From the NCBI GenBank assembly GCA_030141605.1, contig JAQGDQ010000696.1, forward strand, positions 46,951 to 110,950: a stretch of 64,000 nt of DNA. Direction: 5' to 3'. The stretch is from Tubiluchus corallicola (taxonomy: Eukaryota > Priapulida > Priapulimorpha > Priapulimorphida > Tubiluchidae). The translations under genes were made by a program, and so were the position numbers. Positions 1 through 10,376 of this stretch are shown here, one piece after another. Numbering within the stretch: the first letter of the stretch is position 1; each line of letters opens with the position of its first letter. A model generated the notes under the pieces. It saw nothing but the letters and a program-made list of their open reading frames with translations, was not told where the DNA came from and did not search any database.

Positions 1-1504
1 CTTGAGATGGTCTAACAAAGCTACCATATTTTGGTTCACATTCAAAGTATCTGTTCCCTTTCACACTCCCATCATTCTTCCCTAAAGGTTCATCTAATTT
101 AACTCCAACCCAGTAACCACTTTGAAATTCAGTTCTTCCAACAAACATCACTGTCCCTAATCGCACTGGTTGCTTTGGTACTGTCACTTGACAACGAAAA
201 CCAACTTTTATTTTTTCTGCCAGTGATTTTTCTAACTGTTCAGTGTCTACTAATTTCTGTGCTTGAGCTTCTGGATCAGCAAATCGACCTAACTTGTTTC
301 GTTCTTTAAATGCTCTAACTGAATCAGTCCGCTCTGCATATGCACTGTCTGGAAGTTCATATTTTTCCACCTGCAAAAAGGCAAAGAGAGATAAATTTTA
401 AAACAATAATCTGTTATGTGTACAATAAGTGTGCTACAAGAATAATATTAACATTATTAATAATCTGTTATGTTGTAAAGGCGTGCTATAATAATAATAT
501 TAGGTTGCCAAAATCTGACATATTTGGAAAGATTAAAATATTGCAGTTCGACTACAGTTGAATTAAGTAGACATCATGGAGACCTTATTGAAGTTTATAA
601 AATATTAACTAGAAAAGAAAACATTTTGCCCGAACAATTCTTTAATTTAGTTGTTGTTGATTCTAAAACTAGAGGACATAATTTAAAACTGCTTAAAGAG
701 CAATCACGTCTTGACATTTGTAAATATTCATTTTCTGTGAGAGTTGTGAATGAATGGAATAATCTGCCCGCCATGGTGATTGCTGCACCAACCACAGTGA
801 AGTTTAAATCCTTAATCGACAATTATTTTGCGGAAAAATATGGGGGTTCTATGAGTGTACCCGCTTAACCTCTAATCATGGCAGTATAACGGTAAGTATC
901 ATTAACATTGTTATATTTACGAAAGGTCTTTCGGAGTTCAGCTCTGGTTGGCCACCATACATACAATTGATACTGAGGGGGGTAGAAGATTACACGCCAG
1001 CCTGCTCAAAAACGAATTTAGTTAAGACTTCAATTCTTTTTAATGAACAATGCCAAAAAAAAGGTCACAGCATTCTGTTAAACGTAAATGCTTACGGGTC
1101 AAGTAAATTAAAGGACCTGAAAACAAATTTACCTTTGATAAATCTTCAAATTCTCCAGATGGCAAAGTTGAGTCCTCCACGTGGATTATCATACCATCGT
1201 CTGGTAAATATGATTCTAAAAGCTCATCGTCATTCGCCATATTTTTCACGAATTTACCTTCTTTGCTGCGCAACTGCAATTTCATATTGCATGGCAGCGA
1301 TCCGGTAAGTAATTCTAATTTGCCTTTTAATTCTGCTATACTGATATTTTTATCAAATCGTCTCTCCGAGCCAAAAGAATTCGTAGAACTTGTTACCAAA
1401 ACTTTCACAAAACCTTGCTCCATTGTGGAAACAGACATGTCTAAGATATTTTTAATGCAGTCAATATCGGAAATCTTTGCAGTTTCTGACTCATTCCGGT
1501 ACAT
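1..1504 (-). CDS. TBCB: Tubulin-folding cofactor B (TBCB)-like, 5' exons, partial
   Basis: TBCB acts in the cytosol in folding and dissociation of alpha-tubulin, binding with TBCE. Two exons are visible. Exon 1 (1504 to 1133) encodes an N-terminal ubiquitin-like domain, with [20 protein letters not shown] and later SGEFEDLSK. Exon 2 (370 to at least 1) starts [14 protein letters not shown] and carries a CAP-Gly domain with [21 protein letters not shown] and a final KYGSFVRP. The donor after SLSK-type sequence (GTAAAT) and the acceptor TTTTTGCAG join in phase 0, at the same point as in the family. The last coding exon lies left of the window. Starting at 1504 gives 22 extra residues; a start at the Met at 1438 aligns better with the vertebrate N-terminus. 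A LINE fragment sits in the intron on the other strand. Identity is from remembered family sequence. Confidence 0.9.
500..890 (+). mobile_element. LINE fragment (reverse transcriptase ORF C-terminus) in the TBCB intron
   Basis: Reading frame 524-868 encodes [20 protein letters not shown], then VYKILT and [14 protein letters not shown], then VVNEWNNLP. This order is the stereotyped C-terminal end of CR1/Jockey-type LINE ORF2 proteins, which lies after the RT domain. The catalytic RT motifs are absent, so this is a 5'-truncated dead copy. It lies antisense within the TBCB intron between exon 1 (1133) and exon 2 (370). Confidence 0.8.
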
Positions 1505-1599
1505 TGTTTCGTTGTTTCATCGGTGTCCACTCTATCTGGTTAGAGAGCACAAATGAAAATCACCATGTAGGACACAAGTAACGTAATCAATCTTGATGC

Positions 1600-2010
1600 T
1601 TTATAAACTGTTTATGACCATTGCTAATTTGACTAAATTTCCAGTGCGACACCTTTTTCTTGTTTCCATTGCTATTTCAACAAATTCCACCAACTGCTTC
1701 GCTATTTGTGGATCTTCTGACTCAATTAGATTTTGGAAATTCACTTCTGTAGTTGGTAACACATTTCTTATCACCGTACATTTGAATAGATGCTCTGTCG
1801 TATCTTCTTCTTTACCACATAGTGAGCACCACAGATCTTCTTCAAACTTACTTCTATAATTACATTTTAGTGGTAGCATACTAAGCTTTAACTCTAAAAC
1901 CATTTTTGTCTACTATGGTGTTAACTCAGTTATATACTGTTTGGGTTCATCTATCATACACTGTCGCCACTTCTTTCTTATTCAAATAATAAAAAAAATC
2001 AATGAATATT
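1600..2010 (-). mobile_element. LINE-like fragment with C-terminal zinc-knuckle-type motif
   Basis: A minus-strand frame (1601-1903) reads LELKLSMLPLKCNYRSK, then LCSLCGKEEDTTEHLFKC-like sequence (CSLCGKEEDTTEHLFKC). A Cys-x2-Cys...His-x4-Cys motif after an LxMLPLK segment is common at the C-terminus of non-LTR retrotransposon ORF2. The frame degrades upstream. It lies just upstream of the TBCB 5' end and is not part of that gene. Confidence 0.55.
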
Positions 2011-2034
2011 AGAAAAATCTAGAGCAGGCTACAA

Positions 2035-2752
2035 AATACTTAAAGAAATATATAATGACGACAGGGAAGCAGGAGGAAAGAATAAATTAACATCTTGCAG
2101 ACACATAAAATACATACCACGTAGATCCATGATTTATCTTAAGACTATTAACAATAAAAACATAGAAATAATGTCTGTGTTGGGGACATTACATAACAAA
2201 ACTCAGAATAAGCAACCACGAATAACAAAAGGCAGATATATAAATCAACAAGAAAATGAAAGACAGTGTCCCTTCTGTATCATTAGTAAAGATAGCAAAA
2301 CTCAATAGAGGATGAATATCACTTCTTATTGGAATGCCCTAGCTGCATGTAAAGAAATCAAACAAAAATATGAAAATCCTTTTTAGAATTTCACTTTTTA
2401 AATGGCTCAGTTTTTTCTACATTTTTGGCTATTTAACTCAAATAGTAAGTATGACTTCAACAACTTTGGTAACTTTATCAGCAAATGCATGTAGATAAAA
2501 AAAACTCTCTATACAATATTAAACAATAATGAGGAATGCTGGTCGGACATAACTGGTATTATTTTGTCTAATGTAAAATATTGGCTTTTTATGCTAATGT
2601 TAATTGTGTTTGTACATATTTTTTGTATATATACATGTGTTAACTTATTGAAGTACTTTGTTAGTAATTGTAGCTAAGTCAAAGCTCATTTTGCCAATGT
2701 ATGTAGTTTACTCACATTTTTGCAAATAAACTAAATTTAATTGAATTGACAC
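2035..2752 (+). mobile_element. Decayed LINE 3' end
   Basis: Frameshifted plus-strand reading contains RISNHE, then KADIYINQQENERQCPFC with a following EDEYHFLLECP-like segment at about 2200-2345. These are hallmarks of LINE ORF2 C-termini. The copy ends near 2752 in the simple tail AAATAAACTAAATTTAATTG, typical of LINE 3' ends. No intact ORF remains. Confidence 0.6.
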
Positions 2753-3324
2753 CGTGATATTCGGAAATCCGTATTCACTCGAGTTTAAAATAGCAGACCC
2801 TTATACCAGATTCTAACAAATGCCTTAGAGATATCACAAAGGTACCTCTGACATAAAATTTTTTAGTGGGTTATTGTTTGGACTCACATAAAAGTGTTCA
2901 GAAACTGGGTGAACGAGAAGCATACTACGCAGAGTGTTTAAGTAGTAAATTACACTAAAGATCACACTACATTAAACACTAAAGATTACAGTAGCAAATT
3001 AGTAATTCAAAGCACGTTACTTGTCTGCAGAATTATTGTAAAGACAAAAATAGTATCTTGTATGCAGAACACTTAGATGTCATCATGATGTTATAATTAA
3101 TGTAAACACACTAGTCTTATTATGTAATGATATTAACATCATGCATGCAATGTCTTCTATTTCCAATAAACATCTTTCATACCCAGTTTTTTTGGCTTAC
3201 ACAGTGATAGTGTCTACTCCATACATCTGACATCACGAGCCACAATAACATAACAAAACAACAAAAATAAACATTTTAGAACCTTAACTAGTGCACTCAG
3301 TTGGATAACAATTAGTGTGTAGTA
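2753..3324. other. Intergenic, no gene seen
   Basis: AT-rich sequence with short direct repeats (for example ACACTAAAGAT twice near 2960-2990). Nothing codes convincingly on either strand. Confidence 0.6.
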
Positions 3325-3638
3325 AGGGTGAGCAATCGTTATCAGAAAACGAATTTGAATCGAATTTGCGACTTTCGAATTCGAATCGAATTCGTATTGA
3401 GTTTGAAAGATTTTCGAACCACTAGTAAAAAGTGGCTTACAATGATCATGATATTGATTTTCTTCTACTAGTTCCACTATTAGTTTGTTAAAAATTTTGT
3501 ACGGAAACTGCAGCTAAATTGTGTTACATGCTGTTTCAATCATTTTAATGATGAAGAATGTATGTGGCTGAAGTGTTGAATTATTCGAATCTATAATTTT
3601 AGGTTCGAATCGAAGTCGAACTTTCAATGCTCATCCCC
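3325..3638. repeat. MITE-like element with imperfect terminal inverted repeats (hAT-like)
   Basis: The left end reads AGGGTGAGCAATCG and the right end CAATGCTCATCCCC, which is an imperfect inverted match. The interior holds repeated TTCGAATTCGAATCGAA-type blocks at both ends (about 3345-3415 and 3585-3625). No transposase is encoded. The size of about 315 bp and the GGGTGAGCA-type termini resemble non-autonomous hAT elements. No clean 8-bp target duplication could be read. Confidence 0.6.
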
Positions 3639-4007
3639 AATATGTAGTGAGTAGTGGTCACATGTTACGCACTTCGTAGTGTATGGCTAAAAACGCAAGC
3701 ACTTCAGGAAATTAGTTAGATTTCCCTTGTTGCTTTTGTAGTCCTGAGGCCGATTGGTTTTCGTTTTTCCGAATTTGGAATTTTGAAGTTTTTTTGGATA
3801 ATAGTTTATTTTCTTCTTTAAGTTGACCTTTGGTTTGCTTGGTGCAATTTCGTATAACGCGATTCATTTAGTCGAGGTTGTAGTTGGTAGAGTGAGGTGA
3901 TAGGTAGGTATATTTTTTAGACTTTGTGTCAAATTGGTATCCGTGGTTCGTTATTCTTTCATTCCCTGCCATTAATTTAATTTTGTTTGCAGGCTATTAC
4001 TATCTCA

Positions 4008-4247
4008 CTAGGTTGTGTTACTGGCCCTGGTCACTGACCCACCCCATTTTACACTTGATCCTCTTGACCAAATTGGCGAGCAACCTGACTTGTTAACCCT
4101 TCTCTTTAAATACGTCTCTAACATGTCCAATTCTGTTTTGGAGAGATTGGTCCTAGTCTCGGTATTAGTATTGTTTGTTGTAGATGGAACTACCGTATTT
4201 TTGTGTAACATTACCAATAGCCAGCACACCAGAACTATGAATTTCAT
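4008..4247 (-). CDS. Possible small secreted protein ORF, 79 aa, unrecognised
   Basis: A minus-strand ATG ORF begins MKFIVLVCWLLVML, which looks like a signal peptide. A Thr/Asn-rich stretch follows, then a charged helix-like segment (SKTELDMLETYLKRR) and a single late Cys. I do not recognise it. It could be a single-exon small secreted protein, one exon of a larger gene, or chance. There is no supporting homologue in memory and no clear promoter, so confidence is low. Confidence 0.2.
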   Translation of the reverse strand: MKFIVLVCWLLVMLHKNTVVPSTTNNTNTETRTNLSKTELDMLETYLKRRVNKSGCSPIWSRGSSVKWGGSVTRASNTT

Positions 4248-4406
4248 TTTCTCTCCTTTTTTCAGATAGTATTAGTAATTATTTTTAGCTATGAACCAAT
4301 CTTTCACATATATTTGTACTCCTTAGCTTGTTCAATTTCTCCATTATTTACATTCAGTCATTTACCATTACCATTATTGTCGAAGGACAGAGATTAATTA
4401 TAACCA

Positions 4407-4668
4407 GATGGATTAGTCTAGTGGTAACGCATCCACTTTCCAGCTGGGAGGTCGTGAGTTTGATACAGCAGCCGGGTCATGCCGAAGACTCTAAAGATGG
4501 TACCTGCTGTTGCCATGCGAGATGCATGGTATTTAGGGTAAAAGTGGGGTAATAATAGTCTCTATTATGTAGTTGTAGTTTGTTTACAGCCGGCACAAAA
4601 GCTCTTTGGAGCTTATGTTGATTGTTGATCCAAAAGCTGACTTTAAATAAAGATGATTATTATTATTA
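4407..4668 (+). mobile_element. tRNA-derived SINE
   Basis: The head contains a pol III A-box-like GGATTAGTCTAGTGGTAACG and a B-box-like GTGAGTTTGATAC about 30 bp later. A central body follows (CCGAAGACTCTAAAGATGG, then TACCTGCTGTTGCCATGC). The element ends in an AT-rich tail with GATTATTATTATTA. Head, body and (ATT)n tail together are characteristic of a SINE inserted on the plus strand. Confidence 0.8.
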
Positions 4669-5924
4669 AGCATAATTACTTATTAACCTCTCCACTCTTC
4701 CTTGTTTACTTTTTTGAAATAAAAAACCTGTGGTCCCACTGTGATCGTGAAGTGTGGCAAAAAACTTCCTGTTGGCACAGTGGCAACCTAGGATCCATAT
4801 ATTTTTCTGGATTATATTACCAGTGTTTATCAAGGCTAAGCTTGAACTGGGCAGGATTAGAGGCTTGTGTGTCAGGTAGTTTGTTCCACTCATCAATTAC
4901 TCGCATTGAAACGTTTCCTTCCTTCTGCTCCACCTGTTGAACACTGTTCTCTTCTTAATTTTGTAGCAGTTTTTTACTAATCCTTTCATATTTTGTTTTT
5001 TTATCATATTAATTATTGTATACTTTCTTTTTTTATAAGAGAATTCATCATTGAGTTTCTATTTCTCTAAAATCTCCACAACTTTACCATTTTTGCACTG
5101 CCAACTGACAATACATCATCTACGTGTAGCTGTATACCTATAAGTAAGTCAGCGATTATATTGTTATTCAATGAAATACCACATAGTACCTGTCCAATTT
5201 GTGTGCCTTGCTAGATGTTTTCCACTAATTTACTTCCCATAAATCCAGTAGGTGTATCAATTATGGAAAGAGTAATTTAATTTGTACATTGAATGATTAT
5301 GTTAATATTTAACATTAAATTGAGATGTCATGGCCATGCATTTTCGTCAGTTTGATGGTAATTTTCATCCACCATCTTCAGCTGTTTATTGACTCATGCA
5401 TCTATTAAGTCAATTGTGTACCATCCTTGCAGTATGTTGCACCACAGGACACCCTGAGGTGGTACATGAATTAGTGAGGGGATACAAGGCAAGGTTGTAT
5501 TAGCGGTATAGTGCATGGGAATGCCAAAACAAGCACCACCTCGTCCCGGTAGTATGAGTTTATTATTCAAGAATTTTTAGATAATAGTTCCACATCAGGC
5601 TTAGATGTTAAAACCTATTAGATTTTAGTTATTTCCACGTGGGACCGCTGTACTGAAACCTATTTCCAAGGTCATTTTTCAAGTCAAAATTGGGTTTTTG
5701 AAACTTATTAAATTTTAGTTGCATTTCCAAGTTGTAGTTGGATGTTGAAAACCCATTCCCTGATTAGACTTTCACGTTAAAACATATTTAATTAATACTA
5801 AGGCGTCTAACTCCTTATACATCACTGCCCCTTACATAAACTTTGTTGTAATATACTGCCCTCAAAATACACTGTTACAATATAGTGCCACGAATGGGCA
5901 CAGACTTTTGATACACTCATTTAT
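4669..5924. other. Intergenic, no gene seen
   Basis: AT-rich sequence without a convincing ORF. Three loosely related blocks near 5610-5790 (AAACCTATT...TTTTAGTT followed by CCACGTG/CCAAG) look like a degenerate short tandem repeat. Confidence 0.5.
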
Positions 5925-6960
5925 GCATGCTTAATTGACTTTTCGAAAGCATTCGATAGAGCTAACATTTTGATCTTGTTTGAGAAGCTTGAAAATTCAA
6001 ACAAAGTACCAATTAAAGCTTTAGCTTTTTTACTTAAACTTTCATATGTGTGAAAGAGTTAGAATTCACCAGAATGTATTACAACAAATGGAGTAAGGTA
6101 GAGAAGTGTTTTATCTGGGATTTTATTCACCCTGTACATCGATGAATGTTAATGAGACTTCGAAGTGCAGCAGTGGAATGTCATCTTTTAAACAAATTTG
6201 TAGGAGCATTAGGTTATGCAAACGATGTAGCACGCTTGCACCAAGTGTAATAAATTTAAAAAAGATCTAAATCTTTGCGCTGAATTTGCAAATAATGACA
6301 TGTTATTTAACATATGAAAATCCAAATGCAATTGTGGTGTAACTTTAAACTCGCATAATCAAGTATCTCATTTAGGCCACCAATTTACATATAATCTGTC
6401 TCAGTCTTCAGACGTAGTAAGGTGCATGCATGATTTCATTAAAGCTATGAATTCATTACTGTGTTTTTTTTTCAAATCTGTGAGTAACAAATGTGTGTTG
6501 CTTAGATTGTTTAATGCTTATTGCTGTGCATTCTATAGCATCTCAGTTTTTAACTTAACTCACAGAAGTGTAAAATTGATGATTGTTGAATATCAAAAGG
6601 TATTGCGTGGCATGCTTAGCATACCATATAACTCACAGTCTAGCATGACGATAACGATTGCCAAACTTCCTTCTTTGAATTTTTGATAACTAAGAGAACA
6701 TTTAAACTGTTGGCATGTATAAGTTCAAAAAGTTCTGTTTTAAAGACACTTTCTTTTAAACATGAATTCTGCTTGTACAACCCTCGGAATGAATAGGATG
6801 TTTATCTCGCAAAATATTTCCAGTCTTAGTGACGCTGCTACTACTAATCATGATATATTTGCTTACGAGCTTTACTGGCTTACTGAAGGGAAAAACCACC
6901 TACCTGGTATTTTGTACGATACAATTCGTCAGATTTTGTATTATATTATAACTAACTAAT
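5925..6960 (+). mobile_element. Degenerate LINE: RT domain and C-terminus
   Basis: Frameshifted plus-strand reading gives LIDFSKAFDRAN, a GVR-x-RSVLSGILFTLYIDE-like segment, a FVGALGYANDVA block (equivalent of the FADD-type catalytic motif, YAND instead of YADD) and LGHQFTY. The ORF 6426-6686 (FIKAMNSLLC, LRLFNAYCCAFYS, YQKVLRGMLSIPY) matches the region after the RT domain. A last frame runs to 6959 (NSACTTLGMNRMF). Multiple stops and the altered catalytic motif show a dead copy. Confidence 0.8.
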
Positions 6961-9300
6961 GTAAATGCTCTTGTAATTTATTACTAATGAATATTTATGA
7001 ATTGCACTATTATAATATGTAATATGTGTGAATAAATCCTACATATATATTATATATTTATTCAGAAATGTGATCAATGTTGATAGATTGCTCTCTTCTC
7101 TGAGCAATCAACTTTGAATCAACTGTGAGCCAAAATGATGGTCAGGAATTAAACCGATTAGCACAGATTTTCCGATAGTTATTTAGAACAAAGTAAAATT
7201 AACTTAAGTCAGTTATAAATTTGTCGTCATTAGATAAACAGCAAACAGGTATGCTCGATGAAGCAATTAATTCCCTTTGAAGCAGAGTCAAGGTGTTCAT
7301 GTAACAGATGTCACAAAGCTAAAATACATTATGCTCACCGATCTCCATGGTCATGTTTGTAAATTGTGGCCGAGCATGCACACATGCTTACCAACATTTG
7401 TTGCTACCAACTGCATCGACTTAAAATCTCCCACATCGCTAGAACAACATCAGTTTAAATCTGGGCATTCAGCTGCATTGTAACTCTAAATCAGTCAGCA
7501 ATCTCAGGATAACATTTATAGGTAGTAACTTGTTAAGTAATCAATTAACTTGCCAATCTTGAGTGTTAACAGCTCATTTGCAGCTCTGCCCACACAAAGT
7601 CTAAAATCTAAGTAAGTTCAATATTAATTTTTGAAGTTTGAAGTTTTTAGCATGTGGTGAACTAATATTCTAAACAGTGCTAATAATGGCAGTATATTAC
7701 CTCCTGAGAAGGAAGAAGATTACCAAATGATGCCTTAAAATGCCCAGAAATAGTAATAAGGTGTATACTGGAATAAATGCATACTTACAGTGGCAGAAGT
7801 GCTAGTTACAGATGACATGAGGAATTCCTGTGAACTAGTTTCTAGTGAATTTTCTTTGGACAGTTGACTAAGCGCTTAATCACAAATTAACCTGATTGGT
7901 TATTACTTATTGCATTATGTGTAAAATTTTGCACACTGTGTTTGCCATTTAATTCTGTAGGACAATAACTTATATCGCAAATTATGTTTAAAACGGTTTA
8001 ATGCTTAATATGATTTTTCATCTCATTGACAATGTTAATTAATGCAAAATTAGATTTTAAATTTAAAACGGTCTTAATTTGCCAATCCTAATTATTTTTT
8101 GATAATTGTATCTACAACTTGATCTGTTTTAGAAAGTGATATTCCTGATTTTGATAAGTGATTGTATTAATTTCATTTTGCGTTTGCTACATTCTATTTA
8201 CAATTTTATAATATTAATTGTTTTATGACATATTTGAGTTACTTGCCTGATGCATTTGTGAGCTCTTTAACATGACAAATTGTTTTATCGGTATTTAATA
8301 TAACCTAAACAAATAGTCAAAAACGTTTTGTGATTGCTTAATATTAAGTTAATACGTTTCCTGTAACATCTGCAAATTTGCAATATTTTTAAACTACTAC
8401 ATGTATATAAATTATATTTTTAAACAGCACTAAGGCTTTTTTATCTTTCATAATTTTAATTATTAGGTTGCCTGTATAGTTTTCTTTCTGAAAAATACTA
8501 AATTTATAATCTTAATAAATTTTTGTATGAATTTGTACAAATCTATAAAATATGCGTTTTATGCACTTTAGTTTGTGTTATACATATAATTCACAGTCTA
8601 ATCTAGTTAAAAACTCCTTAATCTAACATGCAATATCTAAAAAATAAAACGTTTAGCATTAGGTTAATATATGCAAATGTGCTATACTTTTAAATTACTA
8701 TATAAATCTAAATTTTTAAGCAGCGAACAGTCAAGGCTTTTCATGCTGGTACTTTAAGTAATTTTTCTTGTTCGGTTGGCCTTTTTCTCACGAAGTACTC
8801 TCTTGTAAAATCATACTTCACATCTCAATAAATTTTCGTATGAGTTCTGTTAGTGGTTGTAAAAACAGGGTGTATGTATCATAAAATGTGGTGTGGGCTA
8901 TGATAATTATGAGAAGTTAGTGTATGAAATGGGTGGGCTTTTGGGTTTACTCTTCTATAAACCAGTAACGATCTTCCTTATAAATACCACGCAATTGTTG
9001 AAGGAAAGATAAAGTTCGTGTGCACGACCTTTTATAAATATCTGACATTGTACAAGTTTACTGTTTTAGTTTTGGAAGTAACCACAGTTGAGGTTTGATT
9101 CGCTACAGTACTGTTTTGTTGTAGTTTTGTCGTAATTTTGAGAATAATACGGAAGTGCTGACTCAAAATCTGCAGCTTACTGTTCGCACGTGTGGAGAAG
9201 CTGTTTTCTGAATGACTCATTGAAAGTTTCATTTGAAACCTGCAGCCGACAACGCCTACTATATTTCCTGGATCGGTTAAATACGCCTGGTCGCTCACCA
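6961..9300. other. Gene-poor AT-rich interval with a degenerate tandem duplication
   Basis: No convincing gene. Two related blocks of about 200 bp (about 8340-8550 and 8660-8850) share the order TTTAAA(C/T)TACTA, ATATAAAT...TTTTTAA(A/G)CAGC, then AATAAATTTT(T/C)GTATGA, which suggests an old tandem duplication. Confidence 0.45.
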
Positions 9301-10376
9301 GTTCTATAATCTATATGGTCAAGGTTTGGGCGCTTACATGGCAGAAATCATTGCTTCCGTTGCGTAAACAAATTATTAAGACGGCCGTCGTAAAAAACTG
9401 TGCGTCACTAAGCGATTGTTACGTCACTTTGATATTTACCTGCCTTGCGCTGGGGCTGTAATGTAGGGCTTCATTTCCCTGATCGATAATCTGGAGGCGG
9501 CTATATGAACACCTCGTTAACTGCGTGAAGCCAATCGTAACATTACCCACGTATATTATTCACAGTTTGTTAACTGCAAACAAAGTCGGTTAACCGCCGC
9601 CAGAGGGGCTGATACTGCCTTTCCGGTGACCTAGATTCCCATTTTCGTAGAACACACGTGCCGCTTGAATTTCAGCCAGTGACATAATTAGAGAAAATTG
9701 CAAGTAGATTCAGTATTCTCCGTCAATGTACGTTGTTCCTATATTATTGCTCGAGAACTGCTATACGATGTTTGTTTTATAAATTTCAAATTGGCATGTG
9801 GCGTGACTGATCGCTTAAGTAAAGCTTTTATCTCTGATGAACATTCTTGGCTAAGTTCATGAAATTTCCGTTTAAGACTTCTTGCAATCTTTCACTACCG
9901 GTTTGTCCTCCTACTCTTCCGACTAGATCAATTAAATGCCCCCTTGTGATACAGACTAATGTCACCCGCCCACCGACAACCTTTTCTAAATTCGGTAATT
10001 AGATAGTTAGTAATGACATTTTTTATACCTGGCATTCATTGCCCGTGTATGATACGGAAGCTTTGATAAGCTGTTAGCTAGTGCGACTGTAGAAACTGCA
10101 GCAGCCTCGGCTCGAGTTTGAAGCCTGCACTATTTGCAAGCCTGCCTTTGCCCGGGCAGACGATGATTGTATGATGTCAATAGCTGTGCTTACGTCACGC
10201 GCGCATGGGGTATTCCTGCAGCTTACATATAAAGCCTTGCACTACTTCAGGCATCTTGTGATGCGATGTGTGGTTACAGTGTATCTTTCAGTTATAGAAG
10301 ATGGATTGAATCGAATGTGTAGGCAGTTGGTTTATTATGTCGCGTGTGAATTTGTGGCAAGATGTCTAGCGTGTGG
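9301..10376 (+). promoter_or_regulatory. GC-richer region; possible promoter and 5' UTR exon of the zinc-finger gene
   Basis: This block is richer in G+C and CpG than its surroundings. It ends in a good splice-donor sequence, GTGTGG|GTAAGA at 10376/10377. An acceptor TTACTTTCAG lies at 15205, 37 bp before the ATG of the zinc-finger CDS. A non-coding first exon here spliced to 15206 is plausible. I saw no TATA box that settles a start site, and RNA evidence would decide. Confidence 0.3.
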
